Shown piece by piece: positions 59,166-64,000 of a stretch of DNA of 64,000 bases. Position 1 is the first letter of the stretch, and each line of letters opens with the position of its first letter. Origin of the DNA: Salvator merianae (taxonomy: Eukaryota > Chordata > Lepidosauria > Squamata > Teiidae); assembly GCA_003586115.2 (NCBI GenBank), contig QVOM02000057.1, positions 3,250,156-3,314,155 of the forward strand, given 5' to 3'. The position numbers and the translations under genes were made by a program. Below the pieces are notes generated by a model. The model was given only the letters and a program-made list of their open reading frames with translations. It was not told where the DNA came from and searched no databases.

Positions 59166-59758
59166 CCCAGGGCCTTTGGTGTTATGACAAGAACAGATCA
59201 TCTTATGGTAATTATGTGGCCTGCTATGCTTGTGATGGGACCGAACAGTGTTACAAGAGAGCGGAGTATGTTGGTAAGATCCAAGCATCCCAAATGAGGG
59301 CTCCCTTGATGTGGGAGGGCTGTCTAGTGGAGAGTGCAGTTCCTCAATTGTATTTCCTTTCCTCCTCTATCTAATGGAATTGCCTGCTGGGAGATGTTCC
59401 ATTTGGATCAGCAGGGAAACTTCTACTGCCCAGGAGCTGAACCACGATGCATGTATGGGTGGGACACAGTGGGGCTTAGGAGTTCTTGGTCTCCTGCATC
59501 CATCTTCATCTTCTTAGTCGTGAAGCACTAACAAAGTTTGACTCTGTACATGCAACAGATTAGTTGCCTTGTCCCTTTTCTCTCATAGATAATAAATTGT
59601 CCGACTGGGATGCTGGTTGCACCGGTAACAGAGATGACCTAAATTGCAACTCTACTGAAAGGGAAATTGTCAGTGGAGAAAACCACAAAGCTTATACCAC
59701 TTGCTGCAACAAAAACAGCTGTAACAACGGGCCACCTGCTGAGTTCTCAGGTTTTTGA
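59166..59758 (+). CDS. Ly6/uPAR-type three-finger protein, two 3' exons (partial)
   Basis: Exons 59166-59273 and 59589-59758 have phase-1 borders and an acceptor preceded by a pyrimidine tract (TTCTTCTCAG), a donor TGTTG|GTAAGA and a second acceptor TCTCATAG. They join as QGLWCYDKN ... VDNKLSDWDAGC ... and end in TTCCNKNSCNNGPPAEFSGF, stop. Nine cysteines are spaced like a Ly6 domain, with ACYACDGTEQC and the terminal CCNKNSCN. There is no GPI-type hydrophobic tail, so a secreted form is likely. The signal-peptide exon was not found; it may lie beyond the N at 58881. The identity within the large Ly6/uPAR family is open. The first cysteine pair is spaced unusually. Confidence 0.72.
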
Positions 59759-60174
59759 AAGTCAAGCAACTGTGTGAGTAATGCTACCAAATGTGTCCAA
59801 GTTATCCTTCCTGTGGCCCATAACTAATCTTTTTTGGGGAGCACCTCAACCTTCTTTCTCCAACCCTAGATTTTCAAGCATCCCTCCTTCTCTTGCACCT
59901 GACCCCTTTCTTTGCCTTCATCTTCTCTATAAGGCTGCCTTTTATCTGCTGATGCTCAATGAGAAATATCACTGAGGTGCCTGTTTTGTTGTTTACAGCA
60001 TCCTGTTGCATCTGATTTTTTAAATTTTGCTCTGACACCTATTTCTTGTTTTGCCTCTCTGCTGTGTGCCTGATCTGTCCTGCTCTTAGCTTCAATTTTC
60101 GTTATTTCCTTCTTTCTACTAAATCAAGAGGATTCCGTCTTTCTCTTGACTACAATGAAAACACATCCAAACTC

Positions 60175-60232
60175 ACTTCCTTCCTTCCTTCCTTCCTTCC
60201 TTCCTTCCTTCCTTCCTTCCTTCCTTCCTTCC
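60175..60232. repeat. (CCTT)n microsatellite
   Basis: About 55 bases of CCTT in pure tandem. Confidence 0.95.
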
Positions 60233-60284
60233 TAAAATGCTATTTTTACAATGCTAACTTGTGCTCTAACGAGGTTTCCAGGAT

Positions 60285-60480
60285 GCCATTTGCAGGGAGT
60301 CAAAAGCAGATGAAGGTATTGCCTTCTTCTTCTGCTTCAGATGCCCAGAAGCAAATGGTGGGCCAATCTGTGAGGCAGGATGCTGGACTAGGTGGGTTGG
60401 GGCCTGATCCAGCAGTGCTTCTCTTATGTTCTTATGAACAAATTCATGGAGGACAGGTGTATCAATGGCTATTAGAATGG
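60285..60480. mobile_element. Dispersed repeat (family B)
   Basis: GCCATTTGCAGGGAGTCAAA, TGCTTCAGATGCCCAGAAGC and GCCTGATCCAGCAGTGCTTC are the family phrases. Confidence 0.7.
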
Positions 60481-60499
60481 ATGCCTCATCCCTCCTCTC

Positions 60500-60735
60500 T
60501 CAGAACTGCAAGAAGCAGGAACACGCAAGAAGGCCTTTTCTGTGGTGGCCCCGGACTCTTGAACGGCCTCCCTCTGGAGGTTTGCCAGGTGCCTACATTA
60601 TATGGTTTTCGGCGCCTGGTTAAAACTTATCTCTTCAGCCAGGCCTTTGATGTGTAGCTTCCTCTGGACATTGTCCTGCCTGGGTGTTATTGTTGTGACT
60701 CACGGTAAAGAGTGGGATATAAATTCCTAAAAAAA
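60500..60735 (+). mobile_element. Dispersed LINE-like repeat (family A)
   Basis: GAAGGCCTTTTCTGTGGTGG, CGGCGCCTGGTTAAAACTTA and a TGGGATATAAATTCCTAAAA end mark a fuller copy of the family. Confidence 0.65.
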
Positions 60736-60739
60736 ATAA

Positions 60740-62320
60740 AATAAATCTTTCTTGGGCTCTGGAGGCTACCTCGACTACACAAGGCAAACATGAGGACGAA
60801 ACACCCAGCACTGATCATTAATGCCCCTCTCCCATGCATGCTGCGTGCTGCTTGCTGCCCCGAGGTTAGCTAGTTTGACTGGTTGTGCCACAAAATCAAC
60901 ATAAGCTCACTAAGTCTTGAGCAGGAAAACGCTGTGCTAATAATTGCATTGTACCTCAGGGACCCCCCCCCGTACCCCCACATAGCTCCCTAGCCATAAG
61001 GTGCACTTACAGAGGCGCTACAGGTATCCGCACGGTCCCCGGCAGTCCAGAAATATGACCCTCAGCTGTTTAAAAGAGGCCTCAGAGGAATTTTTAATAA
61101 GCCACACAAGAGAAGGGCTCCGCTGGGACACGCCGAGCGTCGCTCAGGGTCACAACAAACATTACTCAGAAACCCACAAGGGACCACAGCGGCGCTGGAA
61201 ATGTAACAGGCATTTAAAAACCACTCCATCAACTCCAAAATGAGAGTTTGATTGACACAGTGGTCCTATGGGAGAGATGCTAACGCTTGCCAGCTATCCA
61301 TGCTCAGAAGCTGAAAATAAAAGCACGCTAGATTGTTGCAGGGACCTCGCTAAACCAGACCCACGTACACAGGATCTTCCCACGTTATCAAGGATCTTTG
61401 AACCGTATTATGTTTTCACAGCTACGGAACTAAAGCGCTAAAGCCCAAGGGAAAACAGGAAGGAAAGGCTTAAACCTCCTCAGATTTAATGATAATAAAA
61501 GAAATACATTTATTAACCAAATATTAAAGCACCACAATACTCTGTAGCGGGGAAGTGGAAAAGTCACAACACGAATTATATTGAATCTGGGACTAAGAAA
61601 AAAGCAGTAAAGGCAAAAATGCATCCGACTGCAGGGTTTGCAAGGGCGAAGATGGTATGGAGACGGTATTTCTTTATAGCCGGTGGCAGGAGGTTACTTT
61701 ATTCAGCTCAGCAAGTATTCTAGGCTGTTTTAACAACAATGTAGTAAGGAAGGAAGAAGGGGTGAAGGTGGGAGTCCAGAGGGAGGGTGGGAAAATTATG
61801 AGGCTGTGGGAGGTTCAGTTGCGCAATTGCACAGTTGCACAAGTAGGCTTCTGACGGATTTTAGCAACTCGATGGTGGTGGTGTGGTTGGAAAATCCTGC
61901 CGCCTTAGAATGAAGAATTGATGCTTCTGAACTCTGGGGCTGGAGAAGACTTCAGGGTCCCTTGGACACCGGTTTCATGCAATTGCTCCAGTTATTGGTA
62001 GCAGGATTCAACCATGTTACCCTGCCTCTCCTCCTCAGCCTCATTTTTATAATGACTTTCTTAGCGGGGGGGGTGATGGGAGGTTTCGGACTGTTTGCCA
62101 GATTGTCAGCTGCCAGCAGGAATTGTGTGGCGTGTGGGAAACACTTGCTGGAATTCCCCCTCCTAAGCATCTCTTAAAGGTGCAGAAGCCTTGGAACTCC
62201 ATCTACTAGGCAACTATTAAAGGTGCAGGAGCCCCATCATCCTCTCTTCTAGGCAGCTATTAAAGGTATAGGAGCCCTGGAATTCCATCCACTAGGTAAC
62301 TACTAGTTAACACTGCTGCG
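60740..62320. other. No gene recognised
   Basis: Ordinary mixed sequence with short frames. The last 150 bases before 62320 contain the repeated phrases CTATTAAAGGTGCAGGAGCC and CTATTAAAGGTATAGGAGCC, a local direct repeat. Confidence 0.5.
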
Positions 62321-62323
62321 CAG

Positions 62324-63185
62324 TTACACACCGCATCCCTGGTTGCCATGGCAGCAGCCCGACGTTTCAGTGGCCGCTGTCATGGCGGGGCGACCACCAT
62401 TTGCCCTGTGAGTGCTGGAAACCCGGTTCCGGATTGTTCCAGCCTTGCAGTGTGGATGGCCGCTACACCACAGAGGCTGTTCCACCTTGGAGTGTTTGGA
62501 TCCGACCATTCCAAGGTGGAAAGTGTGAAAAGGCCCCTGTGCTTCTGCCAGCCAAATGGCCCAGTGTGTCCAGTCATATAACCAGTGTGGATTTTTACTT
62601 GTTATCCCAGGTTGTAGAATGATCTTGGCATAGAGATTGTACCAGTTGGATAGGCTAGAAATTCTTTGACACAATCTTGGCAACGCAAGATGGGTTCTTC
62701 CTGCTATGAAGGGTAGCCCTCCTAAATTACGCAAGAGCGCAGCTGGAGTCCCTTGCAACCACCCCGGTATGCGTCTTAAAAAGGGATTTTTAATTATTTC
62801 CAGTAGATCTAAATTCTTTTCATTCCATCCCCAAATCTCCACACCATGCAACTTGTGGGAGATAACTTCACCCTCCTGGAATATTCAGAGGGCTGGGATT
62901 AGGAACTATTCTTCCTGTGAGTAATAAAATTTCAGTATAGAACCTGCAGCTTACAGGAAGGATTTAAGGCGGGAATTTTGCAGCAGGGGTGTTTGGAAAA
63001 AATGCTCCTTATAAAGGGGGCATTGTTTGAGGAGATGGTTATCTATGGCCCATCTGTGTTTTGCTCTCCCTCCTTATACCGAGGATGGAGAAACTTTTGC
63101 CTTCTCATAATTTATCTTCAGATTTTCCTGTTTACAGACACTGCTCTGCTTGGGGAGCAAATTTAAGGCCAATTTTAGCCTATCG
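62324..63185 (-). mobile_element. Non-LTR retrotransposon ORF2 C-terminal fragment
   Basis: Minus-strand frames read VEIWGWNEKNLDLLEI, NPFLRRIPGWLQGTPAALLR and LGGLPFIAG, the post-RT C-terminal motif of a non-LTR LINE. Farther upstream, ENLKINYEKAKVSPS resembles the RT 'LKIN..KTKV' motif. The frames are broken by stops, so it is inactive. Confidence 0.65.
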
Positions 63186-63249
63186 CCCCATGTGTCAACA
63201 GATGAAACGTGTTTTCCTGGATGGTTTCCTCTGCTTTTAACTCCTGACT

Positions 63250-63630
63250 GCCTTCCTGTTAGCCAGAGAGGCGGAGGGGACGGTTCTTCTTCAGGGCCTC
63301 TTCGAGGGCCGTCCGCACACGCCACGACGCCCGGGGCCTCCGGACTTTCTCCCCTCCCTTTCCCTGGTTGCTCTGTTTCCACCGAAAAGTTTGTTGACTA
63401 AAGGCAGGGCCTGGAGACGCAACACGCCGCATCGCAGTGGCTGCTTAGGGGGGCACATGGGTGTGGGCGGCGTCTGACGGGTGAAAGGGAAACTTTATAC
63501 CCGCCAGAGGTCTAAGAGCCCTAGCCCAATCCCCGTAATCCTCGCCCCCCCCCCCAAGCAGTATAAAAAGAACTGCGCCGCACACCCCGGGACTGTTGAC
63601 AGTAACCTTTGCAAGGGACCACGCCGACGG
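63250..63630 (+). promoter_or_regulatory. TATA promoter and first exon of a gene leaving the window
   Basis: TATAAAA at 63562-63568 in a GC-rich context, a putative start near 63592, and a donor CCGACG|GTAGGT ending an exon at 63629 form a typical short noncoding first exon. CpG density is high from about 63250. In this neighbourhood S100-family genes have this layout, but the gene itself lies to the right. No coding exon is visible before 64000. Confidence 0.5.
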
Positions 63631-64000
63631 TAGGTGGCAATTTTTCATTCAGGCAAAATTCCCCTGGCTGTGGCAGGGCGTGGGTGCCTGTGGATACACT
63701 ACAAAGGGCTGCTGTAGTTTTACGCATGCACGCGAGGGCTGTCTCCCATTTGGAGCAGATGTTGGGCTGGATTCGGTGCCCAGGGTGGGTTTTTGTTCCA
63801 TTATTTTTTAGCGCCTTAATTGTTTGCAGTGCGTGTCCTGGGGTGTTTGATCACATCATCTACCATCCAGGGTGCATGAACTAGCTCACTGTGTGTATAT
63901 TTTGATTATGGTCCAACGGCCAGAGAATATTGCAATAAAAACGGGGGTTGGAGTTTGCAGAAATAGCTAATTGCTTTGTAATTAAAGCTGCAGAGAAATC

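Overview
The window is vertebrate nuclear DNA, most likely from a squamate reptile (lizard; a gecko is possible). It has short exons with consensus GT/AG junctions, large introns, CpG-island promoters, CR1-type and L1-type LINE fragments, tRNA-derived SINEs of the kind abundant in lizards, and many (GGAA)n/(CTT)n tracts. The gene-rich core matches the S100A1-CHTOP neighbourhood of human 1q21 (assigned from protein similarity and recalled human gene order).

Layout. Positions 1-3333 are repeat-bearing flank. At 3334-14246, minus strand, lies an 11-coding-exon paralog of SMAD4; every splice junction can be read and the phases join into an uninterrupted 566-residue protein. A CpG-rich stretch near 15.9-16.35 kb separates it from a head-to-head plus-strand TOPORS-like RING gene (18132-19751), whose long exon keeps the splice acceptor and the RING but stops before the arginine/serine-rich tail. 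The tail lies downstream, split off by an L1 insertion. A second, partial TOPORS-like copy (about 23.38-26.1 kb) has lost the RING and carries a three-fold amplification of 17-residue repeats that resemble SUMO-interacting motifs. A repeat-rich interval (26.1-33.5 kb) includes an orphan CpG island with a minus-strand splice donor. CHTOP (minus, coding 33595-40004, five coding exons, 244 aa) follows, with its CpG-island promoter near 41.3-42.1 kb. S100A1 (minus, coding 43653-45799, two coding exons, 93 aa) is next. From 47 to 59 kb no coding gene was found, only SINEs, LINEs, a MITE with an amplified end, long polypyrimidine tracts and a 53-bp tandem repeat carrying splice-like signals. Two exons of a Ly6/uPAR-type three-finger gene lie at 59166-59758 (plus). 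The right edge has a TATA box plus first-exon donor (63562-63629) for a gene running out of the window.

Roles. SMAD4-like would be a common-mediator Smad of TGF-beta/BMP signalling, the TOPORS-like protein a nuclear ubiquitin/SUMO ligase relative, CHTOP an mRNA-export (TREX) and PRMT1-linked factor, and S100A1 a calcium sensor. They are neighbours, not an operon-like unit. The most notable items are the intact second SMAD4 gene, whose short linker exon no longer encodes the leucine-rich export signal, and the TOPORS-like pair.
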